From Gracilibacillus suaedae (GTDB lineage Bacteria; Bacillota; Bacilli; Bacillales; Amphibacillaceae): 64,000 bases of DNA. The position numbers and the translations under genes were made by a program. Below, in pieces: positions 10,089-18,320 of this stretch (position 1 is its first letter; the number at the start of each line of letters is the position of its first letter). The stretch spans positions 1-64,000 of the forward strand of contig NZ_JAGFVL010000042.1 of the NCBI RefSeq assembly GCF_017599345.1. The letters run 5' to 3'. The notes beneath the pieces were generated by a model. It worked only from the letters and a program-made list of their open reading frames with translations, searched no databases and was not told the DNA's origin.

Positions 10089-10135
10089 AATAAAAAACAC
10101 TTATCACTTGTTTCAGGAGGTAAGTGTTTTTTATT
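10089..10135 (+). terminator. Terminator after mccB (symmetric, could act both ways)
   Basis: Stem AATAAAAAACACTTA / TAAGTGTTTTTTATT, with A-run before and T-run after. Confidence 0.85.
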
Positions 10136-10173
10136 GCGAAATAACGTGGACTCCAAGTCAATCTAGGCTGAGC

Positions 10174-10354
10174 GCGGACATTTGTTCCGCTATTTGTGAC
10201 AAAAATGCCGTTTTTAGGGTGGTCGCGGACATCTATTCCGCTATTCATCGAAAATAGTGCTAATGGAAGCCGAAATGAACCAAATAAGGGATTCAATGTC
10301 CGCTAACATCGAAAAACAGGTGATTTTTAGTCAAATAACGTACTAAATGTCCGC
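10174..10354. repeat. Cluster of GCGGACAT / ATGTCCGC repeats (family C)
   Basis: Two direct units GCGGACATTTGTTCCGCTAT (10174) and GCGGACATCTATTCCGCTAT (10225), and two inverted ATGTCCGCT units (10296 and 10347). Each unit has GCGGA/TCCGC self-complementarity. Between convergent genes; no ORF. Related GTCCGC-type sequence occurs near 21840. Confidence 0.6.
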
Positions 10355-10379
10355 TCAATCGCAGTATGTATCGGACTGT

Positions 10380-10991
10380 TTATTCTGTAATAATTTCATA
10401 TCCTTGTTCTTGTAGCATTTGCACCGATCTTTGCAGGCTAATAAAATCGCTAGCTCCATCTTCCATCATTACCCCTGTTAATCCCGCAATTTCATCTGGG
10501 TCGGCTGTTTCGAAGTCTACTTTTGTTGTCTCTACTATTTGATCATCTTGATAATCAATGCTATGTGATAAACCTTCGATATCTTGATACTGAGCCACAG
10601 TTTGTTCGAACATAGCTTCCGCTTCCTCTTTATCAGATATTTCTAATAGATTATAAGGAATAATCGTATCTCCTGTTTGTTTGATAACTCGGTCCCCTTC
10701 AGCTTTATAAGCGATTTTAGAGACCATGCCCTCTTGTTCAAGTTGTAGCGTTACATTGTTTTCACCATCGGGATCAATATCTAATTCAGAAGAAGCTGTA
10801 TCGTTATCAGTTTCCATTGTAGCTTCGTTTAAGTCCTCGGTATCTGTTTCCTCATCATTATTTTCAGTTGTTTCTGTGCTATCACTATCAGCTTCCCTAT
10901 TATCTCCGTTACTGTCTACGTCATCAGAATTACAAGCAACAAGTGTAATACCGATAAGTAATGCAAGACAAAACATCATCCATTTCTTCAA
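10380..10991 (-). CDS. YehR-like (DUF1307) lipoprotein
   Basis: Lipoprotein with signal peptide and lipobox LVAC (Cys20), an Asp/Glu/Thr-rich linker (about 22-70) and a C-terminal YehR/DUF1307-type domain (about 75-203: VTLQLEQEGMVSKIAYKAEG, then QYQDIEGLSHSIDYQDDQIV and KVDFETADPDEI). Function of the family is unknown. The start is TTG 10991 with AAAGGA 8 bases upstream on the minus strand. Flanked by the family C repeats downstream and a divergent peptidase gene upstream. Confidence 0.72.
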   Translation of the reverse strand: MKKWMMFCLALLIGITLVACNSDDVDSNGDNREADSDSTETTENNDEETDTEDLNEATMETDNDTASSELDIDPDGENNVTLQLEQEGMVSKIAYKAEGDRVIKQTGDTIIPYNLLEISDKEEAEAMFEQTVAQYQDIEGLSHSIDYQDDQIVETTKVDFETADPDEIAGLTGVMMEDGASDFISLQRSVQMLQEQGYEIITE

Positions 10992-11190
10992 TTAAATCTT
11001 CCTTTCTTTTAAATTTAAGTAAAATATTAGGTGAACAAACACAATGATAAATTAAATATCTATTTTTAGCAACAATTTCCATCTGCTTTTTGAGAAAAGC
11101 TTTCTTTTTTACATGAAACTTTTTTAATGAATGATTTCCCCATTCCATGTTAAACTATGGAAAGGTAGAAGGGAAAGGAATGTGATCACG

Positions 11191-12564
11191 ATGAAAGAAG
11201 TAATTAAATACCTTGAGAAATATAAGGATCAACATTTAGAAGAGCTTCATAACTTTTTACATATACCAAGTGTCAGTACAGATTCCACTCATAAAGAAGA
11301 TGTCAAAAAAGCAGCTGAGTTTGTAGCCGATTATTTAACGAACGCAGGTTTTGAAACCGTTGAAGTTCAAGAAACAAAAGGACATCCACTTGTATATGCT
11401 GAATGGATTGGCGCCGGAGAGGACGCACCAACTGTTTTATTTTATGGACATTATGATGTACAGCCACCAGACCCGCTCGATCAGTGGGAAAGTGAACCTT
11501 TTGAGCCTGAAGTTAGAGATGGAAGGATCTATGCTCGTGGTGCCAGTGATGACAAAGGGCAAGTTTTTATGCACCTTGTAGTCTTGAAAGCATTTCTACA
11601 ATCAACAGGCTCATTACCAATCAATGTTAAAGTTTGTGTAGAGGGAGAAGAAGAGATCGGCAGTGCCAATCTCTATGACATTCTTCATGAACAAAAAGAA
11701 AAATTTCAAGCTGATTTTGCGGTCATTTCTGACTCAGGTATGGTTGCTAAGGATCAGCCTACGATTCTTTATGGATTAAAAGGTTTCACTGGGTTGGAAT
11801 TCACCATAAAAGGACCTGACAATGATCTGCATTCAGGTCTGTACGGTGGTGCAGTAAAAAATCCTGCAATGGCAATGGCACAATTGTTAGCTACAATGAA
11901 AAATGAAGAAGAAGTCGTCCAAGTTGCTCATTTTTATGATCAAGTTGAACCTTTATCCGATGAGGAACGTACTTTAATTAAGGATGCCCCAAGTGAGGAT
12001 TACGAAGAGTCTACTGGAGTAAAAGAAACCGTTTCGGAAAAAGGCTATACAGCTAAAGAACACACGATGGCAAGACCAACCTTAGAAATCAATGGTTTGT
12101 ATAGTGGTTATCAGGGAGAGGGAACAAAAACGATTATCCCGTCAACTGCTACTGCTAAACTAACGTGTCGTTTAGTACCAGGACAGGATCCGGAAGAAAT
12201 CCAGGATTTATTAGTAAGGCATTTGGAGCAACATGTGCCAAAAGGTGTGGAGTTAACGATTAAACGTGAACCTTTATCGGCAAAAGCATATAAAGTGGAT
12301 CCTGACCATCCGTTAATTACGAAAGCAGCGGAGAGCTTTGCAGAAACCTTTGAAAAAGAAGCAGTATATGTTAGAATGGGAGGCTCTATCCCTGTTGTAG
12401 AATGGATTGACTCAATTTACCAAATTCCTGTAGTATTGCTGGGATTCGGAACACCGGATGACCGCTTGCATTCACCAAATGAAAGCTTTCCAGTTGCCCA
12501 TTTCGATAAAGGAATGAAGACGATTGTCCATTATTGGGAGAAAGTTAAAAATCTTAAACAATAA
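11191..12564 (+). CDS. M20 family dipeptidase (carnosinase-like metallopeptidase)
   Basis: Cytosolic di-zinc peptidase of family M20. First metal site FYGHYDVQPPDP, bridging Asp in ARGASDDKGQ, catalytic Glu-Glu in EGEEEIGSANL, dimerisation (lid) domain around 190-390, and the C-terminal ligand His in DRLHSPNES. 457 aa from ATG 11191; AAAGGA lies about 11 bases before it, a slightly long spacing, and no better start is visible. Expected to hydrolyse dipeptides or short acyl-amino acids. Single gene; the following DNA contains a family B repeat. Confidence 0.85.
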   Translation: MKEVIKYLEKYKDQHLEELHNFLHIPSVSTDSTHKEDVKKAAEFVADYLTNAGFETVEVQETKGHPLVYAEWIGAGEDAPTVLFYGHYDVQPPDPLDQWESEPFEPEVRDGRIYARGASDDKGQVFMHLVVLKAFLQSTGSLPINVKVCVEGEEEIGSANLYDILHEQKEKFQADFAVISDSGMVAKDQPTILYGLKGFTGLEFTIKGPDNDLHSGLYGGAVKNPAMAMAQLLATMKNEEEVVQVAHFYDQVEPLSDEERTLIKDAPSEDYEESTGVKETVSEKGYTAKEHTMARPTLEINGLYSGYQGEGTKTIIPSTATAKLTCRLVPGQDPEEIQDLLVRHLEQHVPKGVELTIKREPLSAKAYKVDPDHPLITKAAESFAETFEKEAVYVRMGGSIPVVEWIDSIYQIPVVLLGFGTPDDRLHSPNESFPVAHFDKGMKTIVHYWEKVKNLKQ

Positions 12565-12570
12565 AGTGAG

Positions 12571-12614
12571 CCTATGATCAGTGGTGGTCTTACAGACGAT
12601 TAGCACCGTGATAA
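12571..12614 (+). repeat. Dispersed repeat family B, copy 1 (3' part)
   Basis: Contains TATGATCAGTGG then TCTTACAGAC followed by GATTAGCACCGTGATAA. The 3' core is near-identical to 24063-24140 (inverted) and 42360-42475; the 5' half is missing or diverged here. Confidence 0.65.
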
Positions 12615-12666
12615 ACTAGTATAAGATTTATAACCTTTTCATCATAGGTAATGGAGGAAACTTAAC

Positions 12667-13038
12667 ATGTCAATCTTTTGGATTGTTTTACTATTGATTA
12701 CAGTGATGGTGAGCCATTTATTCTATACACGTTATGTACCTATTAAAGGGATACCGTGTGTAGAGATAGATAAGAAGCGAAATCGGGAAAAATTAATGTT
12801 GGATATTCGTGATTATCAAGAGGCAGACAATGATAAAGTAGCAGAAGCGGTTGTAATTCCAATCCCATACCTAAGAAGACATTTTCAAGAAATTCCTTCT
12901 AGGTCCGTTCATATTGTTGCTTCCAACCATGTGGAAAAAAATTTAGCAATTCGTTTTTTGAAACAAAAAGGGTTTGAAATTACTGGCTATACCCTTACGA
13001 AATGTAGATGTAAGAAAAAGATTGGAAGATTAGCATAA
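12667..13038 (+). CDS. Membrane-anchored rhodanese-like protein lacking the catalytic cysteine
   Basis: One N-terminal membrane helix (about residues 2-20) followed by a small rhodanese-type fold: LMLDIRDYQEAD (beta-1 and substrate loop) and VHIVASNHVEKNLAIRFLKQ. In active rhodaneses the second strand leads into a Cys-containing loop (C-x4-R type); here that position reads ASNHVEK, with no Cys. Only distal CRCKKK Cys residues remain near the C-terminus (about 115-120), followed by IGRLA. A sulfurtransferase activity is therefore unlikely; a binding or regulatory role is inferred. SD GGAGG precedes ATG. Confidence 0.68.
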   Translation: MSIFWIVLLLITVMVSHLFYTRYVPIKGIPCVEIDKKRNREKLMLDIRDYQEADNDKVAEAVVIPIPYLRRHFQEIPSRSVHIVASNHVEKNLAIRFLKQKGFEITGYTLTKCRCKKKIGRLA

Positions 13039-13040
13039 TT

Positions 13041-13086
13041 TAAAATAAACCTTGCAAGGATATAAAATAGGCAAGGTTTATTTTTA
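13041..13086 (+). terminator. Terminator after the rhodanese-like gene
   Basis: Stem TAAAATAAACCTTGC / GCAAGGTTTATTTTTA. Confidence 0.85.
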
Positions 13087-13153
13087 TGCATTCTTGTAAA
13101 ATAATAACGTAGGAAATTGTACGTCCGCAATATCTAGACTCATCACCTAACAT

Positions 13154-13582
13154 TTATCTTGGTATAATTTGCCCTCTGATTTCACCTGCAGGATTTTGTT
13201 CAGTATGGGCATTAACATAAGTTACTTTTTGTTCCATTAATTTTAATAAATCTTCTACTGTTTCTATACCAACATCATTTTCTACAATATCGTTATCTGT
13301 AATATTTCCCGTAACAACGCCTCGTTCTGTCGATATGCCATGTTGTTCCTCAAGCGTTTCTAAGTCGGCACCAAATAGAAACACTATTACAGGTCCATTT
13401 TCACCCCGTCTGCCAAAATGGATATGAGCCTGAACCAAGTTTTTAATGTCATAAACTTCTAATGTGAATTTTATTTTAGTTCTGTTTTTATTAACTATAA
13501 ATTTTGCTGAACCAAAAGCATTTGTGTTAACGGGAGGGACTTCATTTCTGCCTTTCAATTTGGCTACAAATAGTCTTCGCAA
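13154..13582 (-). CDS. CHRD domain protein
   Basis: Single CHRD (chordin-like) domain of about 120 residues: FVAKLKGRNEVPPVNTNAFG, then SAKFIV, FTLEVYDIKNLVQAHIH and a closing QNPAGEIRGQI. CHRD domains are usually extracytoplasmic, but no signal peptide is seen with the chosen start. TTG 13582 is selected because GTGAGGTGA precedes it by about 5-7 bases on the minus strand; the frame extends to 13675 without a better site. 142 aa. Function unknown. Divergent from hemAT, with which it shares the 13583-13730 upstream region. Confidence 0.75.
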   Translation of the reverse strand: MRRLFVAKLKGRNEVPPVNTNAFGSAKFIVNKNRTKIKFTLEVYDIKNLVQAHIHFGRRGENGPVIVFLFGADLETLEEQHGISTERGVVTGNITDNDIVENDVGIETVEDLLKLMEQKVTYVNAHTEQNPAGEIRGQIIPR

Positions 13583-13730
13583 GTTACTCACCTCACTTTC
13601 CATGCAATTAATACAGTTTATGAAGGTAATGTAGATTAGTATAGGTAGTTCACTAAAAGCATGCTGATGTATCAAACTATTTTTTATGATAAAATAGTCG
13701 TAAATCTATAGTAGTAAAAGGGGAATATCA

Positions 13731-15026
13731 GTGAAAACATTTCTAAAGAGAAAGAAAAAGGTCGTTACTCAATCAAATGATCAGCCATTAGACGTAATAT
13801 TAGATGTAGAAAAAGGTAGTTTGTACGATAGACAATTACAAATGATTGATTTAACTAAACAAGACCTCATTACCCTTAAAAAGATAAAGCCTTGGGTCGA
13901 GGAACATATTGATGGAATTGTAGCACAATTTTACAAGAACCTTGAGCATGAAGCATCTTTGATGGAAATCATTGAGGATAACAGTACAAGAGACCGCCTA
14001 AAACAGACATTAACCAAGCATATTCAAGAAATGTTTAATGGCACGATCGATCAATCGTTTTATGAAACAAGAATGAAAATTGCCAACATTCACTTTCGCA
14101 TCGGTTTACAACCGAAATGGTATATGTGTGCCTTTCAAGATTTATTAAATTCATTAATGGCTATTTTTAATGAAAAAATTACAGATAAAGCTTATTTTTA
14201 TCAAGCAATTGCAGCAACATCGAAAATATTAAACCTTGAGCAACAACTTGTGTTAGAAGCTTATCAAACTGAAATTCAGCAGGTACATGATCATCAGGAA
14301 GCTGAGAAGGAAAAATTACATCAACAAATTAATGCAACATCTGAAGATTTAGCGGCAGTTTTCCAACAATCAAAAGCATCCACAGAACAGCTAGTACATC
14401 AATTAGAGGATATTTTACAATACGCTCAGCAAGGAACCTCCACCTCTGAAAATGTTGAAAAAACATCTCAAGAACGCAGGCAGGACCTTCAATTACAAGA
14501 AAAACAGATGGAAGAAATGGAAGAAAAAATGCAAGGTATCAAAGAGGAAAGTAGTAGTTTGGCAGAAATATCGCATCAGATAGAATCAATTGTTAGTATG
14601 GTAACAGATATTGCGGAGCAAACGAATTTACTTGCATTAAATGCTGCAATTGAGGCTGCTCGAGCTGGAGAAGATGGAAAAGGTTTCGCAGTTGTTGCGG
14701 ATGAAGTACGTAAACTTGCAGAACAAACAAAGAATTCTGTCAGCAATGTAACTGGACTAATCGAGAAGACTAATACACAGGTAGGGAAAGTGATAGGATA
14801 TGTAGATGAAGTCCAAGTCTCCGTTACGGACAGTACTCAGAGCATGAAGACTATTTATCAATTTTTTGAAGAATTAGTAGATAAGATGAATCAATCAAAA
14901 GGTCAGAATAATACCATTGAAGCAGAAATTGAGAAATTCTTTCATAAACTGGATGACGTGAATCATTCCTTTGGTCAGATTTCTACTGCCATTGAAGATT
15001 TAGTAGAAATGACCAATAACAGATAG
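13731..15026 (+). CDS. hemAT: Heme-based aerotaxis transducer HemAT (globin-coupled sensor)
   Basis: Soluble chemoreceptor that binds O2 through an N-terminal globin domain and signals to CheA. The globin part spans about 30-190, with proximal His121 in [15 protein letters not shown]. The C-terminal methyl-accepting domain contains the highly conserved hairpin tip ([20 protein letters not shown], about 297-316). No membrane segments. 431 aa against 432 for the B. subtilis protein. GTG start 13731 with AAAAGGGGA 8-15 bases before it. A TGATAAAAT extended -10 (13688-13696) is a candidate promoter element. Single gene with its own terminator. Confidence 0.92.
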   Translation: MKTFLKRKKKVVTQSNDQPLDVILDVEKGSLYDRQLQMIDLTKQDLITLKKIKPWVEEHIDGIVAQFYKNLEHEASLMEIIEDNSTRDRLKQTLTKHIQEMFNGTIDQSFYETRMKIANIHFRIGLQPKWYMCAFQDLLNSLMAIFNEKITDKAYFYQAIAATSKILNLEQQLVLEAYQTEIQQVHDHQEAEKEKLHQQINATSEDLAAVFQQSKASTEQLVHQLEDILQYAQQGTSTSENVEKTSQERRQDLQLQEKQMEEMEEKMQGIKEESSSLAEISHQIESIVSMVTDIAEQTNLLALNAAIEAARAGEDGKGFAVVADEVRKLAEQTKNSVSNVTGLIEKTNTQVGKVIGYVDEVQVSVTDSTQSMKTIYQFFEELVDKMNQSKGQNNTIEAEIEKFFHKLDDVNHSFGQISTAIEDLVEMTNNR

Positions 15027-15058
15027 GACACCAAATCTCATAATGGGTGTCCTATTTT
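15023..15058 (+). terminator. Terminator after hemAT
   Basis: Stem ATAGGACACC / GGTGTCCTAT followed by TTTT; the stop codon TAG lies at its 5' edge. Confidence 0.8.
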
Positions 15059-15095
15059 CGAACACCTCTCATATATTATAGTGGAGGTGTTTTGT

Positions 15096-16511
15096 TTGAA
15101 AGCTGAAGAGAAAAAGAAATTGGAAAAAGCAATTCATGAAATCACCGAGATTGCAGAAGGATTTGGTCTGGATTTTTACCCGATGCGCTATGAAATTTGT
15201 CCACCAGAAATATTATATACATTCGGTGCATATGGGATGCCGACGAGATTTTCACATTGGAGCTTTGGGAAACAATTTCACCGGATGAAACTGCAATACG
15301 ATCTTGGGTTGAGTAGAATATATGAATTGGTGATCAATTCAAATCCGTGTTATGCTTTTTTATTACATTCCAATAGCTTGATTCAAAATAAATTGATTGT
15401 AGCTCATGTATTAGCACATTGTGACTTTTTTAAAAATAATGTACGGTTTCAAAATACGAAGCGTGATATGGTGGAAAGCATGGCTGCGACTGCTGAGCGC
15501 GTGGCGAAATACGAGAAACAATACGGAATCAAAGAAGTAGAAAAATTCCTTGATGCGGTACTCTCGATTCAGGAGCACATCGACCCAACCTTGTTAAAAG
15601 CACAATTAGATTGGCAAAAAAATGAGGAAGAAGAGGAAATGCCGCAGCCTAGAAGAACAGAATATGATGATTTATGGGATCTAGACCAGCCTTCTTCCAA
15701 TTCGGGGCAATCAGCTAAAAAGAAAAAGTCTTTTCCCCCTCAGCCGGAAAAAGATATTTTATTATTTATTGAAGAGCATAGTAGAGAATTAGAGGATTGG
15801 CAGCGCGACATACTAACAATGATGAGAGAGGAAATGCTTTATTTTTGGCCGCAATTAGAAACGAAAATTATGAATGAGGGCTGGGCGACGTACTGGCATC
15901 AGCGAATTGTAAGGGAGTTAGAGTTAACAAGTGATGAAACAGTGGAATTTGCATCTCTCAATGCCGGTGTTGTTCAACCATCAACAACACAGATTAATCC
16001 TTATTACCTTGGAGTAAAAATGTTTGAAGATATCGAGGAACGATACAACAACCCTTCTGAAGAAATGAAACAGTTTGGAGTAGAACCCGGTTTAGGGAGG
16101 GAAAAGATATTTGAGGTGCGCGAAATTGAATCAGATATCTCATTTATGCGCAATTATTTAACGAAAGACCTGGTAGAAAAAGAAGATCTGTATCTTTTTC
16201 AAAAACAAGGGCCAGAATATAAAATAGTCGATAAAAATTGGGAAGAAGTACGTGATCAATTGATTTCCACCAGATTAAACGGAGGTTTTCCTTATTTGAC
16301 AGTTGTTGATGGTGACTATATGCGAAACGGAGAATTATATATTCACCACCATTATGAAGGTGTAGAGCTTGATGTCCGTTACTTAGAGAAAACATTGCCA
16401 TATATTTATCAATTATGGGGAAAAGATGTCCATCTAGAAACCGTAATGGAAGATAAAGAATGTTTATTTTCTTGTAATGGTACAAAGGTGATGAAAAAAT
16501 TTATCTCATAA
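15096..16511 (+). CDS. spoVR: SpoVR family protein
   Basis: Homologue of B. subtilis stage V sporulation protein R, involved in spore cortex formation. Conserved stretches: [20 protein letters not shown] (about 27-46), [12 protein letters not shown] with candidate metal-binding His/Cys (about 109-120), and [16 protein letters not shown] (about 261-276). 471 aa; B. subtilis SpoVR is 468. TTG 15096 is chosen since GGAGGTG sits 6 bases upstream. A CATATATT sequence at 15070 recalls a sigma-E -10 element, matching mother-cell expression of spoVR in B. subtilis, but I cannot place a -35. The usual enterobacterial partners (YeaG/YeaH type) are not adjacent. Confidence 0.9.
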   Translation: MKAEEKKKLEKAIHEITEIAEGFGLDFYPMRYEICPPEILYTFGAYGMPTRFSHWSFGKQFHRMKLQYDLGLSRIYELVINSNPCYAFLLHSNSLIQNKLIVAHVLAHCDFFKNNVRFQNTKRDMVESMAATAERVAKYEKQYGIKEVEKFLDAVLSIQEHIDPTLLKAQLDWQKNEEEEEMPQPRRTEYDDLWDLDQPSSNSGQSAKKKKSFPPQPEKDILLFIEEHSRELEDWQRDILTMMREEMLYFWPQLETKIMNEGWATYWHQRIVRELELTSDETVEFASLNAGVVQPSTTQINPYYLGVKMFEDIEERYNNPSEEMKQFGVEPGLGREKIFEVREIESDISFMRNYLTKDLVEKEDLYLFQKQGPEYKIVDKNWEEVRDQLISTRLNGGFPYLTVVDGDYMRNGELYIHHHYEGVELDVRYLEKTLPYIYQLWGKDVHLETVMEDKECLFSCNGTKVMKKFIS

Positions 16512-16545
16512 AAGCAGGAATTAAAAGAGGGCATGTAGAAATATA

Positions 16546-16576
16546 GAATCAGTATTAATTACTGGTTCTTTTTTTT
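16546..16576 (+). terminator. Terminator after spoVR
   Basis: Stem GAATCAGTA / TACTGGTTC (one G-T pair), loop TTAAT, eight T. Confidence 0.85.
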
Positions 16577-16846
16577 GCTCATAAGAAAAGTATAAAATCA
16601 GTGCAATGACTGCTTTAAGCAAAGTAGTTATTTTGAAACATTTGATGTATATTTGTAACGCTCCGACTAATTACTTTCTGCGGGCACGACCTCAACTAAC
16701 TTTGCAAAGCGATCTTCTTTGCAAAGTTAGCTGAAGACACGCCCCCTGGAAAGCGAAGTGGGCAAGCCGAAGCGGTTGTTACGACTATTAATCATGTCAA
16801 AATAACTACTTCGAACAGGACCGGGTGGGTTTTCCCGGTTTTTCTT
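16577..16846 (+). repeat. Dispersed repeat family A, copy 2
   Basis: Follows the spoVR terminator directly. It contains AAGTATAAAATCA near its start and a strong internal hairpin (TAACTTTGCAAAG / CTTTGCAAAGTTA, about 16698-16730). The module GGAAAGCGAAGTGGGCAAGC comes next, and a terminator-like hairpin ACCGGG / CCCGGT with T-run (about 16819-16845) closes it. Same ground plan as 58411-58677. Non-coding; fills the 360-bp gap before the next gene. Confidence 0.65.
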
Positions 16847-16873
16847 AGTCATATAAGGAAGGGGTGAGGAAAA

Positions 16874-17314
16874 ATGAATATTGTGGTAAAAGATGAAATG
16901 TCAGTAATCGGGATTACAATTACTCGGGATTGGCAAGGGTTGATCCGTGATATGCCAGTAAAGTGGGAAGAATTCAAAAACAGATTAGTGAAAATAAAGC
17001 AGCGAAAAACGGATATCATGATGGATATAAGTCTGGAGAAACATGAGAGCAACTATACTCAGTGTATTTGTGTAGAAGTAGAACAAGATGCTGAAGTCCC
17101 TGAAGGAATGGAGAAACTAGTGATTCCCTCCGCGAGTTATTTACATCACAAGCACGAAGGTAGTTTAGTTTCCATTGCACAGACCTTTGGTGAGATGTAT
17201 CAATATGGCAAAAAACATGAATTGGCTTTAGAAGATGTGAAAATAGATATTGGCTATACGATTCAAGGTACCGAAACATCACATGATTTGTATATAAAAA
17301 TAAAAGAACAATAA
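16874..17314 (+). CDS. GyrI-like / AraC effector-binding domain protein
   Basis: 146-residue stand-alone small-molecule-binding domain of the GyrI / SOUL-like fold (AraC_E_bind, Cass2-type): N-terminal strand VIGITITRDWQGL, central VEVEQDAEVPEGMEKLVIPS, ASYLHHKHEGSL, and C-terminal DIGYTIQGTETSHDLYIKI. No DNA-binding domain or membrane segment. Such proteins bind cationic or hydrophobic small molecules or act as transcription co-effectors; the ligand here is unknown. SD AAGGAAGGGGTGAGG precedes ATG. Located between a family A repeat and a probable spore-coat gene. Confidence 0.68.
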   Translation: MNIVVKDEMSVIGITITRDWQGLIRDMPVKWEEFKNRLVKIKQRKTDIMMDISLEKHESNYTQCICVEVEQDAEVPEGMEKLVIPSASYLHHKHEGSLVSIAQTFGEMYQYGKKHELALEDVKIDIGYTIQGTETSHDLYIKIKEQ

Positions 17315-17391
17315 CTGCCTAATTTTAATATGGACAAATTACCTAACCTCGTACCTGACATATAGTGTTAGTGACAGGAGGTATAAACATC

Positions 17392-17826
17392 ATGGGACAA
17401 TATTATCCATCTCATCCATATATGTATGATCAATATGGGAATGTGTACGCAGACTATAGTCAGCTCCCTCAAAGGGGCTATCCTGGTCCAGGGCAAGGAG
17501 ACGGCCCTTCTGCTCCACCGCCATTTGGACCACCCAATATTCAACAGGGGCCACAAGGTATGCCACCACCAGGCCCACCACCTGCACAAATACCACAGCA
17601 AACACAGCAACTAGGTGATGGACCACAATTGTATGCAGTTGATCCTGGTTCTATGAGAGGCTGTTTATATCGATACACGTATGTTTGGCTCAGCCGCTAT
17701 AACTCATTTTGGTTTTATCCAACGTATATCGGCAGACGGTCAGTTGCCGGATACCGCTGGACAGGATTTAACTGGGTATACTTCGGAATAGATACAGAAA
17801 GAATTCAATCCTTTACATGTGTGTAA
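17392..17826 (+). CDS. Pro/Gly/Gln-rich protein, probable spore-surface or coat protein
   Basis: 144 residues. The N-terminal two thirds is Pro/Gly/Gln/Tyr-rich (PQRGYPGPGQGDGPSAPPPF and onward to about 80), and the C-terminal third is aromatic (CLYRYTYVWLSRYNSFWFYP, then RRSVAGYRWTGFNWVYFGID). No signal peptide or membrane helix. Composition resembles structural spore-coat proteins of bacilli, but I do not recognise a named family. ATG 17392 follows AGGAGGT by about 9 bases. Spore role is inferred from composition and the sporulation-rich window only. Confidence 0.6.
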   Translation: MGQYYPSHPYMYDQYGNVYADYSQLPQRGYPGPGQGDGPSAPPPFGPPNIQQGPQGMPPPGPPPAQIPQQTQQLGDGPQLYAVDPGSMRGCLYRYTYVWLSRYNSFWFYPTYIGRRSVAGYRWTGFNWVYFGIDTERIQSFTCV

Positions 17827-17829
17827 AAA

Positions 17830-17982
17830 ACAAAAGAGGCAGAGAGCTAAATAGATAGTGCAATAATCCGAACAATCTGAACTTAGCTTAGGCAACATAT
17901 GGCGCGGAAGCCGTACCCACGGAAAGCGAAGTGTTTTGCCTATGCGTTAAGTGTGTTAATGTTCGGATTTTTCCTCTTTTGT
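17830..17982. repeat. Nested long hairpin element between convergent genes
   Basis: Three nested complementary arm pairs: ACAAAAGAGG / CCTCTTTTGT (17830 / 17973), AATCCGAACA / TGTTCGGATT (17865 / 17960) and CTTAGCTTAGGCAA / TTGCCTATGCGTTAAG (17882 / 17936). Its apex carries CACGGAAAGCGAAGTG, shared with family A modules. As RNA it would fold into an approximately 150-nt rod on either strand and may serve as a two-way terminator for the coat-like gene and czrA. Confidence 0.7.
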
Positions 17983-17993
17983 CCTTTTATCTT

Positions 17994-18302
17994 TCAGTGA
18001 TGGGTCGCATGATCAATTGATTGCTGTAATATTTTCATCACATGTTCATCGTCCTGAGAATAATAAATGGTCTTACCATCACGCCTGTATTTTACTAGGC
18101 GTAAATTTTTTAAAAAACGTAATTGATGGGAGACATTTGATTGATTAAGATTTAGCTGTTCTGCAATGTTTGAGACCGACAATTCCTGATTAAATAACAA
18201 ATGTAAGATCCGGATTCTGGTCGGATCAGCCAATGCTTTAAAGGTTTGAGATACTAAAAAAAGTGTTTCTTCGTCTAATGGTTGATAGTTTTCATCTGAC
18301 AT
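17994..18302 (-). CDS. czrA: ArsR/SmtB family metal-responsive repressor CzrA
   Basis: 102-aa winged-helix repressor. HTH region [20 protein letters not shown] (42-61). The alpha-5 metal site of CzrA-type Zn/Co sensors is complete: D85, H87, H98 and H101 in the C-terminal helix (matching Asp84, His86, His97 and His100 of Staphylococcus CzrA). Encoded 18 bases downstream of czcD on the same strand, so it is autoregulated with the exporter; the operator is at 19261-19280. Confidence 0.9.
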   Translation of the reverse strand: MSDENYQPLDEETLFLVSQTFKALADPTRIRILHLLFNQELSVSNIAEQLNLNQSNVSHQLRFLKNLRLVKYRRDGKTIYYSQDDEHVMKILQQSIDHATHH

Positions 18303-18320
18303 GACTAAGCCCTCCTGTAA

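Noticed and set aside
16144-16485. Minus-strand ORF inside spoVR
   Set aside because: Lies wholly inside a well-conserved gene on the other strand, with no domain similarity.
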